Counted from the stretch's first letter, positions 24,005-31,071 are shown. The stretch: DNA of 31,071 nt from DASVSE01 sp036399715 (GCA_036399715.1 DASWMO010000019.1:1-31071); one strand, 5' to 3'. The notes: generated by a model from the sequence alone, not told the origin. Numbers and translations are program-made.

Positions 24005-24434
24005 ACCGTTCTGCCCCCGTTCTGCCCGCAGGGTCAGAACGTGTCCTGTTTGGTCATTGGCTGTCAACGAAAAGCGTCCTCCGAACCGCACTGGCGCCCC
24101 TTTCAGGGCAGAAAGGCCGTTCGCGCCCGCCCGGCACCGAGACCAAAACCGTCTACGTCGACTTCTCGGGCGGACTCCAGCGGGCGCAGATCGACAACTA
24201 TCAGGACGCTCTGGAACGACCGGATATGCAGGGGAACTAAGATTTTTGCAAGGCCCCTGCCCCCGCCGCTCACCTCCCCCGAAATGCAAAAAGGGACAGC
24301 GTGAGCGGCGGGGGCTCCGTTTGAGCGGGATATGAGCGAGAGCGGAGAGATGAGCATGAACGACTCCGTCAGGCCGTCGGAGGCTGTTATCAGCCTCGTC
24401 GGGAGCTGACCGTACGCGATCCCGGCGGCTCGTC
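24005..24434. other. Non-coding stretch between phage and host genes
   Basis: No gene is supported. It holds direct repeats GTTCTGCCC (just after the HTH stop) with an inverse GGTCAGAAC nearby, a strong interleaved hairpin set at 24,228-24,315, and a 7-bp stem with a TTAT loop at 24,380-24,397. A short coding-like reading on the plus strand that stops at 24,240 (ending DALERPDMQGN) might be a gene remnant. The prophage right end is expected here. Confidence 0.5.
24228..24315 (+). ncRNA. Interleaved hairpin region, possible structured RNA
   Basis: Four inverted pairs overlap. GCAGGGG (24,228-24,234) pairs with CCCCTGC (24,254-24,260). TTTTTGCA (24,243-24,250) pairs with TGCAAAAA (24,285-24,292). 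A 15-base arm at 24,259-24,273 pairs exactly with 24,301-24,315. The arms are interleaved, as in a pseudoknot or a switch between alternative structures. It could equally be a terminator or recombination site. It has no RNA family that I recognise. Confidence 0.35.
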
Positions 24435-24754
24435 TCGTTTGCGTTCGCGGCGGGGTCGTCGCTGGCGAACCTCCGGACCGCCACGACGGGCCAGTGGGCG
24501 GCGCCATGCTGGAGGTCGCCCCGAACCCGACGTCCGCGCAGACGTCGTTGTCGTTCGGGCTCGACGCGGCGCAGACGGTCCGCCTGGTCGTCGTGGACGT
24601 GCTCGGCCGCGAGGTCGCCCTCGTCACCGACGGCATGCGTGCCGCGGGTGCGCACACGACGACGGTCGACACGGCTGCGCTGCCGTCGGGCGTCTACGTG
24701 GCGCGGCTGACGGCGGGCGCGCAGACGGTCACGCGACGCTTCACCGTCGCACAC
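24435..24754 (+). pseudogene. Remnant of a T9SS-sorted protein gene
   Basis: The last 234 bases (24,521-24,754) code for a T9SS C-terminal sorting domain almost identical to those of the two intact genes downstream (APNPTSAQTSLSF; VVDVLGREVALVTDGMRAAG; VARLTAGAQTVTRRFTVAH). The 5' part is missing. A short stretch just before (SFAFAAGSSLANLRTATTG), resembling the region upstream of the domain in the paralogue, is in another frame, so a frameshift separates them. The stop TGA of the paralogue is TGG here (24,755-24,757), and the frame runs on through the terminator. It is thus a decayed 3' fragment. It lies right beside the prophage, so insertion or recombination may have removed the rest. Confidence 0.7.
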
Positions 24755-24765
24755 TGGCGCCTGGT

Positions 24766-24803
24766 CCGCGGTCTCGGACGCCGCGTGGCGCCGGAGACCG
24801 CGG
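24766..24803 (+). terminator. Terminator-like hairpin after the remnant
   Basis: CCGCGGTCTC (24,766-24,775) and GAGACCGCGG (24,794-24,803) form a perfect 10-bp outer stem; the inner part has two mismatches. It is homologous to the hairpin at 26,106-26,143, with a compensated base-pair change. Confidence 0.6.
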
Positions 24804-24875
24804 CCTCAGATGCATGGCGGTCGGGCGGCGCGCTGACCGGCGAAATGTCGGCCGCGGCGGGGCACACATATCCCC

Positions 24876-24893
24876 TTCGGTCTCTACATTGGC
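24876..24893 (+). promoter_or_regulatory. Promoter-like element TTCGGTCTCTACATTGGC, copy 1
   Basis: This 18-mer, with TATCC just upstream, is repeated exactly at 26,206-26,223. It is 25 bases before the ATG at 24,919. TACATTGG differs by one base from the Bacteroidota -7 consensus TANNTTTG, so it is a likely promoter core. Confidence 0.55.
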
Positions 24894-24918
24894 CCTCTCT
24901 CCACTCTCCCACGAGGCC

Positions 24919-26097
24919 ATGCCCCGTTTTGCTACCGTCTTCCTGCTCGCGCTGCTCGCCGCCGGCCCTGCCTCGGCACAGCTCGCGTCCCGCACCCACA
25001 CGACCGGGACGGCCGCTCTGCGCGTGTTCAACAACGGCTACTACGGCGCTGACGCCGGCGTCCCGATCGACACGACGTTCAACTTCGGCGGTGGCTCGCC
25101 GCTCTACGAAGGCCAGCTGCTCGTCGGACTCAGCTCGACCCAGATCTCGGGCGACCCGTACTCCAACGCCGTCCCGACCGATGGGACCCCTCAGCTCGGC
25201 TTCGAGTGGTCCTTCGGACCGCGCCCGGCCGTCATCACCCCCCCGGCGCCGTTCACGCAGGCCTACCAGACGACCTACACCGACGCCGGCGCGGCCAACA
25301 CGACGCCGGCCGGCCTCACGGTCGTGCAGCGGACGTACTCGCGGACGGGGGACCCGTTCGTGATCGTCGAGGTCGACGTGTCCAGCGCGACGGCCCGTTC
25401 GGGCGTCTACATCGGCATGTTTGCCGACTACGACATCTCGGCGACGGCCCTCACGGACCGCGGTGGCTTCGACACGGCCACGCGGACGGTCTATGCGTTC
25501 AACGCTGCCACGGGCGGCAACCGGAACTACTACGGGATCACGCTGCTCGGCGCGCAGCAGTCGGGCTGGAGCGCGACGGCGATCAACGACGCCCTCACGA
25601 CGCCAAGCGACGCGCAGCTCTTCACGGCGCTCTCAACTAACGGGACAGCGGCGACGGCCAACGCCGACCGCCGGCTCGTCGTCGGCGCAGGGCCGTTCAC
25701 GCTCGCCGCGGGCGTCGCGCAGCGCGTGCGTTTCGCGTACGTCGGCGGGGCGACCCTCGTCGCGCTGACGGCCAACGCCGCCGCCGCACAGGCGCTCTTC
25801 CCGACGGCCGGCGAGGCGGACCCGTCGGTCGCCGACGGCCTCTCGCTCGGCGCGGCCACGCCGAACCCGGCCTCGACGCAGACGGCCCTCGCCTTCGAGC
25901 TCGACGCCGCGCAGACGGTCCGCCTGGCTGTCGTGGACGTGCTCGGCCGCGAGGTCGCCGTCGTCACCGACGGCATGCGTGCCGCCGGCGTTCACACGGC
26001 GACGGTCGACACGCAGGCGCTGCCGGCGGGCGTGTACGTGGCGCGGCTGACGGCGGGCGCGCAGACGGTCACCCGACGCTTCACCGTCGCACACTGA
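24919..26097 (+). CDS. Secreted T9SS-sorted beta-sandwich protein A
   Basis: A 392-residue protein. Residues 1-20 are a Sec signal peptide cut after ASA. The body (21 to about 310) is beta-rich with features shared with its paralogue: VFNNG near the start, GMFADYDI in the middle, and a strand region before the C-domain. From about residue 310 there is a T9SS sorting domain (SLGAATPNPASTQTALAF; AVVDVLGREVAVVTDGMRAA; LPAGVYVARLTAGAQTV), so it should cross the outer membrane and be anchored at or released from the cell surface. No enzyme motif is visible. The ATG at 24,919 is chosen for the signal peptide. It is flanked by the promoter-like element and by two terminator-like hairpins. Confidence 0.85.
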   Translation: MPRFATVFLLALLAAGPASAQLASRTHTTGTAALRVFNNGYYGADAGVPIDTTFNFGGGSPLYEGQLLVGLSSTQISGDPYSNAVPTDGTPQLGFEWSFGPRPAVITPPAPFTQAYQTTYTDAGAANTTPAGLTVVQRTYSRTGDPFVIVEVDVSSATARSGVYIGMFADYDISATALTDRGGFDTATRTVYAFNAATGGNRNYYGITLLGAQQSGWSATAINDALTTPSDAQLFTALSTNGTAATANADRRLVVGAGPFTLAAGVAQRVRFAYVGGATLVALTANAAAAQALFPTAGEADPSVADGLSLGAATPNPASTQTALAFELDAAQTVRLAVVDVLGREVAVVTDGMRAAGVHTATVDTQALPAGVYVARLTAGAQTVTRRFTVAH

Positions 26098-26105
26098 CGC
26101 CTGGT

Positions 26106-26143
26106 CCGCCGTCTCGGGCGCCGCGTGGCGTCCGAGACGGCGG
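26106..26143 (+). terminator. Terminator-like hairpin after protein A
   Basis: Outer stem CCGCCGTCTCGG (26,106-26,117) with CCGAGACGGCGG (26,132-26,143), continuing inward to a GCGT tetraloop (17 bp in total, one wobble pair). It begins 8 bases after the stop. No U-run follows. Confidence 0.65.
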
Positions 26144-26155
26144 GGCGATCTACCC

Positions 26156-26192
26156 ACACGACGCCGCCGGCTTTCCGCTGGCGGCGTCGTGT
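26156..26192 (+). terminator. Second hairpin after protein A
   Basis: ACACGACGCCGCC (26,156-26,168) and GGCGGCGTCGTGT (26,180-26,192) form a perfect 13-bp stem with an 11-base loop. It follows the first hairpin and just precedes the promoter-like element of the next gene. Confidence 0.6.
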
Positions 26193-26205
26193 TATGTATA
26201 TCCGG

Positions 26206-26223
26206 TTCGGTCTCTACATTGGC
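26206..26223 (+). promoter_or_regulatory. Promoter-like element TTCGGTCTCTACATTGGC, copy 2
   Basis: Identical to copy 1 at 24,876-24,893, again 25 bases before the ATG (26,249) and again preceded by TATCC. The constant spacing to the start in two genes supports a promoter function. Confidence 0.55.
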
Positions 26224-26248
26224 GGCTCCCTCACCTCCCCACGTGATC

Positions 26249-27409
26249 ATGGCCCGTTTCGCTACCGTCCTCCTTCTGGTGCTGCTCGCCCTCCCCGGCG
26301 CCAGCTTTGCCCAGACCGTCACGCCGACGTCGATCGCGACGGGCGCGCTCAGCACGAAGGTGTTCAACAACGGCATCCTCCATGGCGACTGCAACACGTC
26401 CCCGATGCCCTGGCTCGCGTTCAACAACGTCGAGGGCGGCTGCGGCGGCGGCTTCCTCCTTGGCATCTCGGCAACGAGCGTCATCGGCGATGCCTACCTC
26501 CTCACAAATGCGACGGGCTGGACGCCCGGCGCAACGGGCCCGTCGACGACGTTTCCGTACCCGACCCTGACGCAGGGCGTCCAGACCGCCTTCTCGAGCG
26601 CGACACCGGCCGTCAGCGTCGTGGCGAACCACTACTGGGCGACGAACACGCCCTACGTCGTCCACCGCTACGAGATCACCAACTCGGGCACGACAGCGCT
26701 GACGAACGTGTACCCCGGGATGTTCTGGGACTACGACGTCGCAGGCACCGCTGCGGCGACCAACTCGGCCTCGTACACGGCCGCCCAGCAGCTCATCTCG
26801 GTGTGGCACGCGCCGACGCCAGCCGCGCTCTACTTCGGGCTGACGGCCATCCAGGGGACCGTCTCGGGCTACCGCTACGACATGCCGTACCAGGCGACGG
26901 CGACGACCCCGCACGTCCGCTCGGACCTGTTCACCGGCCTGACGGTGCAGCAGGCGACGACCTCGCCCGGCCGTGACCAGCGCGGCGTCCTCGGCGTCGG
27001 CCCCATCACGATCGCCCCGGGCGCGACGGCGGTCGTCTCGTTCGCGTCGGTCGGCGGGACGAACCAGGCCTCGCTGATCGCCAACGCCACGGCCGCCCGG
27101 ACGGCCGCGGCGCCGGTCGCCGGCGAGGCCGACCCGTCGGTCGCCGACGGCCTCTCGCTCGGCGCGGCCACGCCGAACCCCGCCTCGGCGCAGACGACGC
27201 TCGCCTTCGAGCTCGACGCGGCGCAGACGGTCCGCCTCGCCGTCGTGGACGTGCTCGGCCGCGAGGTCGCCGTCTTCACCGACGGCATGCGTGCCGCGGG
27301 TGCGCACACGGCGACGGTCGACACGGCTGCGCTGCCGGCGGGCGTCTACGTGGCGCGGCTGACGGCGGGCGCGCAGACGGTCACCCGACGCTTCTCGGTC
27401 GCGCACTAG
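26249..27409 (+). CDS. Secreted T9SS-sorted beta-sandwich protein B
   Basis: A 386-residue paralogue of protein A, starting at ATG 26,249 rather than the in-frame upstream start at 26,189, which would run through the promoter element. Signal peptide at residues 1-18 (MARFATVLLLVLLALPGA), body with VFNNG, a Cys-rich stretch (HGDCNTS, EGGCGGG) and GMFWDYDVA, then the C-terminal sorting domain from about residue 303. The shared start, middle motif and tail suggest duplication from one ancestor with divergent bodies. Surface display is expected, but there is no evident enzyme motif. A long palindrome follows the stop. Confidence 0.85.
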   Translation: MARFATVLLLVLLALPGASFAQTVTPTSIATGALSTKVFNNGILHGDCNTSPMPWLAFNNVEGGCGGGFLLGISATSVIGDAYLLTNATGWTPGATGPSTTFPYPTLTQGVQTAFSSATPAVSVVANHYWATNTPYVVHRYEITNSGTTALTNVYPGMFWDYDVAGTAAATNSASYTAAQQLISVWHAPTPAALYFGLTAIQGTVSGYRYDMPYQATATTPHVRSDLFTGLTVQQATTSPGRDQRGVLGVGPITIAPGATAVVSFASVGGTNQASLIANATAARTAAAPVAGEADPSVADGLSLGAATPNPASAQTTLAFELDAAQTVRLAVVDVLGREVAVFTDGMRAAGAHTATVDTAALPAGVYVARLTAGAQTVTRRFSVAH

Positions 27410-27435
27410 GCACCGCACCGTAGGGCCGATCCCTG

Positions 27436-27479
27436 CGAAACGCGCTCCGCCGGACCCGGGTCCGGCGGAGCGCGTTTCG
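27436..27479. terminator. Perfect 44-bp palindrome after protein B
   Basis: Bases 27,436-27,457 are followed directly by their exact reverse complement, 27,458-27,479, 26 bases after the stop. TTTCCCC follows. It is very likely an intrinsic terminator; the short unpaired centre would be the RNA loop. It lies between two plus-strand genes. Confidence 0.75.
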
Positions 27480-27510
27480 TTTCCCCTCCCGGACTCCCGC
27501 CGCCTCTCGC

Positions 27511-28011
27511 ATGGACTTCTTCTCCACGGCTCCCGCCACTCACTTCCCGCCCGTCCAGGGCGTCCGGATGGACGGCACGCCGCTCGCGCTGCCCGACGCC
27601 GCAGGCGCGGCGTTCGTCGTGGTGTCGTTCGAGGACGACGCGGCGCCGCTCGCCGGGCAGTGGCAGCGCCTCGGCGTGCGCCTAGCCGAGAGCGTCGCGG
27701 GCGCCCCGCTCACCGTCGTGGACCTGCTCGTCGTCCCGCCGAAAATGGCGCTGCTCGGTGAGATGGCGCTGCTGACGGTCCGCGCGCGTGCCGAGCGCGA
27801 AGTCGCAGCGGGCCGCATCGCGGTCGCGTACACGCCGCGCAAGCCGCTCCGAAAGGCCCTCGGTATGCGCTCGCGCACGGACGTCTCGGCGTTCCTCGTC
27901 GGGCCCGACGGGGCCATCGCGTGGCGCGGCGACGGCGAGATCGACCTCCACGAGGTCGCGGCGCTCGAAGCGGCTCTCGTGGCGATGGCCACGGCGCCGC
28001 CCGGTCAGTAG
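27511..28011 (+). CDS. Thioredoxin-fold-like protein without cysteines
   Basis: A 166-residue protein. The order HFPPVQGVRMDGTPLALPDAAG ... AFVVVSFEDDAA ... WQRLG ... PLTVVDLLVV ... AVAYTPRKPLRKALGMRS ... SAFLVGPDGAIAWRGDGEID resembles the AhpC/TSA-type thioredoxin fold, with the final FLVGPDGAIAWRGDG strand pair. No cysteine exists in the protein, so peroxidase or disulfide chemistry is unlikely; it may be a structural or binding relative. It has no signal peptide. Its 3' end overlaps the opposite-strand sugar transferase gene by 7 bases. Assignment by fold pattern only. Confidence 0.55.
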   Translation: MDFFSTAPATHFPPVQGVRMDGTPLALPDAAGAAFVVVSFEDDAAPLAGQWQRLGVRLAESVAGAPLTVVDLLVVPPKMALLGEMALLTVRARAEREVAAGRIAVAYTPRKPLRKALGMRSRTDVSAFLVGPDGAIAWRGDGEIDLHEVAALEAALVAMATAPPGQ

Positions 28012-29477
28012 GCGCCCGAGCCTTTGAGAACGACCTGGACCGTCCGGACGAGGATCACCGCGTCTAGCCACAGCGACCAGTTGCGGACGTAGTACGGGTC
28101 CCACCGCTCCATCCCGACGTTGCCGGCGTCCGAGCGGCCCGACACCTGCCACAGGCCCGTGATGCCGGGGCGGACGCGCTCGCGGAGATCGCGGACGCGC
28201 TCGGGCAGGTCCTCATGGTGGTAGCGGGGCAGCGGCCGCGGCCCGACGAGGCTCATCGTGCCCTGGAGCACGTCGAAGAGCTGCGGCAGTTCGTCGAGGC
28301 TCGTGCGCCGGAGCAGCGCCCCGACGCGCGTGATGCGCGGGTCGCGGGCGAGCTTGAACGTCGTCTCCCACTCGTCGCGGAGCGCCGGGTCCGACGCGAG
28401 CGCGCGCGTGAGGACGGCCTCGGCGTTAGGGACCATCGTGCGGAGCTTGCGCGTGCGAAACGGACGCCCGCCCTCGCCGATGCGCTCCTGCGAGTAAAAT
28501 GGCGACGTCCTGTCACCGAGCCAGACCGCGAGCGCGGCGGCGCCGACGAGCGGCAGCCAGATCGGCGCGGCGACGAGGACGGCCGCGAGGTCCACGGCGC
28601 GCTTGACGACGCGCGGCAGGCGCCGCGTAAGCGTCGACGTGAGTTCGAGCCCGAGCACGCCGGCAAAGTCGCGCGGGCGGACCCACAGGCTCGGCGCCTC
28701 GAAGAGGTCCGGGATCACGACGACCGTCCGGTAGCACGCGAGTGGCCCTTCGAGGAGCGCCACCTGGTGCTCGCGCTCGGCCTCGGGGAGCGCCAGAAAG
28801 GCGACCGACGCCTCGGGCGCGACGCGCTCAGTCCCGCCGACGATCTCGACGGTGTCCAGAAAGTCGCCCCAGCGGTCGGGGTCGTCGTCGAAGACGGCGA
28901 GGGGGATGTAGCCGATGCCGCGCTCCTCCTGAAGCTGCCGCACGATGCGCGAGCCCGCCGGCCCGGCCCCGTACACGACCACGCCGACGCCCCAGCGGTC
29001 GGCCCGGATGAGCGCGGCCTTGACCATCGTCCGCGCCAGCGGCACGAGGACGACTGCCACAACGCCGGCCAGCCCGAGGGCGAGTCGGCTCGACACGTTG
29101 CCGGCGTCCGAGTTGGTGTGTGCCAGCCACATCCCGACGGCGGCGAGGCCGAACACGCCTGCAAGCACGAGCACGATACGCCGCAGCTCCTCGACGGCAC
29201 CGAGCCCCCAGCCGGGCAGCAGCCGGGCCGCAAATGCGACGACGAGGTACAGCGGTACGACGCCCCACGCGAGCCCGATCACCATCTCAGACTCGCCCGT
29301 GACGAGTTGCCGGACCGTCCCCGCGAGCAGCAGCGACGCGCCCAGGGCCAGCGTCTCGGCCGCGGCGAGCGCAGCCGCATTCACCAGACGCTGACGCGCG
29401 TAGGCCGCTGCGCTCACGCGCGCCGAGGCGACGCGGCTGCGGAACGGCTTGTTGGCGGGCAGGACGATGGTTTCCAT
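28005..29477 (-). CDS. Polyprenyl-phosphate sugar transferase (WbaP/EPS type)
   Basis: A 490-residue membrane protein starting at ATG 29,477 (METIVLPANKPF); the longer frame upstream is rejected as non-coding leader. Four hydrophobic segments lie at about 31-55, 65-87, 100-119 and 130-150. A nucleotide-binding-like domain follows (VVVYGAGPAGSRIVRQL). The C-terminal catalytic domain (about 290-490) has KRAVDLAAVLVAAPIW, FRTRKLRTM, DELPQLFDVLQGTMSLVGPR and RPGITGLWQVSGRSD. It would transfer a sugar-1-phosphate from a UDP-sugar to undecaprenyl phosphate as the first step of exopolysaccharide or O-antigen synthesis, at the inner membrane. The sugar cannot be told from sequence. Confidence 0.9.
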   Translation of the reverse strand: METIVLPANKPFRSRVASARVSAAAYARQRLVNAAALAAAETLALGASLLLAGTVRQLVTGESEMVIGLAWGVVPLYLVVAFAARLLPGWGLGAVEELRRIVLVLAGVFGLAAVGMWLAHTNSDAGNVSSRLALGLAGVVAVVLVPLARTMVKAALIRADRWGVGVVVYGAGPAGSRIVRQLQEERGIGYIPLAVFDDDPDRWGDFLDTVEIVGGTERVAPEASVAFLALPEAEREHQVALLEGPLACYRTVVVIPDLFEAPSLWVRPRDFAGVLGLELTSTLTRRLPRVVKRAVDLAAVLVAAPIWLPLVGAAALAVWLGDRTSPFYSQERIGEGGRPFRTRKLRTMVPNAEAVLTRALASDPALRDEWETTFKLARDPRITRVGALLRRTSLDELPQLFDVLQGTMSLVGPRPLPRYHHEDLPERVRDLRERVRPGITGLWQVSGRSDAGNVGMERWDPYYVRNWSLWLDAVILVRTVQVVLKGSGAY

Positions 29478-29562
29478 GCGTTCGGTCTGGAGGTCAGCCT
29501 CTCGTGTCGCACAATCAGAGCGCCGCGCTAGCACGCGCGCCAATGCAGGGCCGGTTTGCAAC

Positions 29563-29581
29563 CCCCGCGCGACACGCGGGG
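29563..29581. terminator. Hairpin in the intergenic region before the sugar transferase
   Basis: CCCCGCG (29,563-29,569) and CGCGGGG (29,575-29,581) form a 7-bp stem. It lies between the beta-helix stop (29,716) and the transferase start (29,477), so it may end the upstream transcript or lie in the transferase leader. The rest of 29,478-29,715 holds no supported gene. Confidence 0.45.
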
Positions 29582-29715
29582 CTCCGCCCGCCTGCAAGTG
29601 TAGTGCAACACCGCGGCGGCTCTGGAAAGGACGGGCGAAGATGCACCCGCGGAACGTGGTTTGCCCCTCAACCTTAGGCGCTCTGGCATGTGACGTCTGT
29701 GGTCGCGCCCGGGCT

Positions 29716-31071
29716 TCAGCGCGGGCCGGCTCGAACGAGCCGCGGATCGGCCCCGACGGCCCGCGCCGCGTGCACGCCTGCACCACCGGCACCGGGGGTC
29801 GCGGCAGGCACCGCCAGGGCCCGGCGGCCGTCCGGCCATCCCGCCGCGGTCGTCGCCCGGGCGTCGCCGCGGACGACAGCCTGCCACTCGGCGAGCGCAT
29901 TCGTGCGGAGCCCGCTCTCGCCGTGCGGCGCGGCGTAGAATGCGGACCGCCACAGCGGGTCGCCCGAGATGACGCCGTACACGTTGCCCTCGAACCGCGT
30001 CGAGCGGATGCCGGCGCCGCTCTCGGCCTCGACGGACACCTCGCGCGACTCCTCGGGCCGGGTCGCATTCCCGACGATCCAGTTGTTGGCGACGACGTTG
30101 CCGCCGTCGGGCGCGCGGCGGTCCGGGTCGAGGCGCAGCCACAGGCCCGTGCCTTCACTCCCGACGACCGTGTTGAACGCGTAGACGTTGCCCGAGGCGG
30201 CCTGCGACAGGATGCCCGTGCCGGTCCACGCGAGCCGCCGCGTGCCGGTGACGAGGTTGTGCTGCACGAGCGTCCGCGTCGTGTTCAGCTCCAGCATGAT
30301 CCCGGCCATCGCGTTGCGCTCGACGCGGCAGCCCTCGATCGTGTTGTCGGCGTTGTCGCCGTCGAGCCAGATGCCGGGGCCGATGTTGTCGGCGGCGTAG
30401 TGGCGGCGGATCGTCGTGCCGCGCGTGGCGTGCCACTTGCCGCCGCCGGCCTCCCAGAATGGGTCGTGCGCTTTCCAGTTGTTGCCGACGGCCTGTGAGT
30501 CCTCGAAGAGACAGTCTGTACAGCTTCCGACGAACCCGATCTGCCCGTTGTAGTCCGCCCGGACGCGCCGGAACGTGTGCCCGCGGCCCGAGCCGTCGAT
30601 GCCCGCGCCGGTTGTCCATTCGGCCGCGACGTCCTCGACTAGACTGCTCGCGCTCCCGGCGCAGACCGCGCCCCACTGCGCCCGGTTGGTCGTGTGGCGA
30701 ACCGTGATCCCGACAAATCGGAACCAGCCGGGCGTCTCCGGGCTGCCGCACGCGGCGTACGGGTCCGAGCCCTCGGGGCGGATGCCGTAGGTTCGAACCG
30801 CGACCTCTATTGGACCCGCCGCGCGCGGGCTCGCGTCGCCGTCGAAGCGGGCGACGAGGGATGTCGGGGCGTCGTCGGGACCTTCGACGGTGAACGTCCC
30901 CGGTTCGAGGTCGGCGGTCGTCCGGACGGGCCGCAGCACGCGGCCTGCGGCGATGACGAACGGGCGGCGGAAGTGCCAGTCGCCCTCGGCGTAGGGACGC
31001 GCGTCCTGCCCGCCCCACGCGCGGCGCCAGCCGGCTCGGCCCGCACGCGTCCAGCCGCTGTCGGCCGGGTC
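29716..31071 (-). CDS. Right-handed beta-helix protein (5' end outside window)
   Basis: 451 residues visible. The frame is open from base 31,071 on the minus strand, so the gene starts beyond the right edge, and the first in-frame start candidate (GTG 30,939) is internal. Repeating strand-turn units with Asn/Gly turns dominate: FVGITVRHTTN, GAGIDGSGRGHTFRRVRADY, GPGIWLDGDNADNTIEGCRV, AGIMLELNTTRTLVQHNLV, GNVYAFNTVVG, GNVVANNWIVGN. This is the pattern of parallel beta-helix polysaccharide-binding or lyase-like proteins. It is upstream of the sugar transferase on the same strand, which suggests a role in exopolysaccharide handling. The catalytic residues cannot be identified. Confidence 0.8.
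   Translation of the reverse strand, partial: DPADSGWTRAGRAGWRRAWGGQDARPYAEGDWHFRRPFVIAAGRVLRPVRTTADLEPGTFTVEGPDDAPTSLVARFDGDASPRAAGPIEVAVRTYGIRPEGSDPYAACGSPETPGWFRFVGITVRHTTNRAQWGAVCAGSASSLVEDVAAEWTTGAGIDGSGRGHTFRRVRADYNGQIGFVGSCTDCLFEDSQAVGNNWKAHDPFWEAGGGKWHATRGTTIRRHYAADNIGPGIWLDGDNADNTIEGCRVERNAMAGIMLELNTTRTLVQHNLVTGTRRLAWTGTGILSQAASGNVYAFNTVVGSEGTGLWLRLDPDRRAPDGGNVVANNWIVGNATRPEESREVSVEAESGAGIRSTRFEGNVYGVISGDPLWRSAFYAAPHGESGLRTNALAEWQAVVRGDARATTAAGWPDGRRALAVPAATPGAGGAGVHAARAVGADPRLVRAGPR

Larger units (their letters stand above)
1..24430. mobile_element. Prophage (siphovirus-like), right part
   Basis: Ordered capsid, connector, tail tube, chaperone-position, tape-measure, tail-tip and fibre genes lie on the plus strand from the left edge to about 15,760. 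Accessory genes follow, then an opposite-strand operon with phage-typical Gp37/Gp68 and J-domain proteins, and an HTH regulator with operators. The left end is outside the window. The right end is placed between the HTH gene (ends 24,004) and a decayed host-type T9SS gene fragment (about 24,435), so it is uncertain by about 400 bp. No integrase, terminase, portal or lysis gene is visible here. They may lie to the left. Confidence 0.85.
24521..27406 (+). repeat. Three 234-bp sorting-domain repeats
   Basis: Copies at 24,521-24,754, 25,861-26,094 and 27,173-27,406 are each exactly 234 bases and highly alike, with long shared blocks such as the code for VVDVLGREVA. Copies 1 and 2 stay alike for another 49 bases (to 24,803 and 26,143) across the terminator. 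They are ready substrates for homologous recombination. Confidence 0.85.

Noticed and set aside
24118..24240. Coding-like plus-strand reading ending DALERPDMQGN
   Set aside because: Too short, without a credible start or recognised family; mentioned only as a possible remnant.
23606..24754. 382-residue minus-strand frame across the HTH gene and the T9SS remnant
   Set aside because: Its translation is the mirror of the HTH and sorting-domain codons; no natural protein pattern.

Overview
The window is G+C-rich DNA with C- and T-rich leaders and almost no Shine-Dalgarno motifs. Two secreted proteins end in type IX secretion (T9SS) sorting domains of the form VARLTAGAQTVTRRFTVAH. Together these suggest a marine Rhodothermota bacterium (Rubricoccaceae / Rubrivirga-like). 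This is an inference from gene style; no rRNA is present to confirm it.

Positions 1 to about 24,430 are a tailed-phage prophage of siphovirus type. The left edge cuts the major capsid gene. It is followed, all on the plus strand, by head-tail connector genes, a tail terminator candidate, a tail tube candidate, an assembly-chaperone-position gene, a 1196-residue tape measure, a large tail-tip protein, and a run of fibre and receptor-binding candidates including a three-repeat collagen-like fibre. Many of these genes overlap by ATGA or TAATG. After them come three small unknown genes and a lipoprotein, two of these four sharing a 12-bp upstream motif (morons or accessory genes).

At about 18,145-19,912 lies a sharply A+T-richer two-gene island: a DUF262 (ParB/GmrSD-N-like) protein without the usual DUF1524 nuclease domain, followed 12 bp later by a HEPN RNase-like protein with an RNNIAH motif. 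The island is bounded by GTTAGGC and its inverse GCCTAAC, and both sides resemble integron attC sites. I read it as a two-gene defence or toxin-antitoxin-like cassette captured by the prophage. It is the best candidate here for an undescribed system.

On the minus strand, 23,609 to 19,865 is a compact four-gene phage operon (spacings 2, 4 and 4 bp): an unknown protein, a DndC-like PP-loop ATPase with conserved cysteines, a J-domain protein, and a Gp37/Gp68 (DUF5131) three-Cys protein. The last has a C-terminus that runs into the island. A divergent small HTH regulator (23,774) sits across an operator cluster containing three TTCCGTAA half-sites. Between this gene and the host genes is a non-coding stretch with strong interleaved inverted repeats.

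From about 24,430 on the DNA looks chromosomal: a decayed fragment of a T9SS-sorted protein gene, two intact paralogous T9SS-sorted proteins with a shared promoter-like element and strong terminators, a thioredoxin-fold-like protein without cysteines, a WbaP-type polyprenyl-phosphate sugar transferase, and a right-handed beta-helix protein cut by the right edge. The last two suggest an exopolysaccharide locus. No integrase, lysis genes, rRNA, tRNA or CRISPR were recognised.
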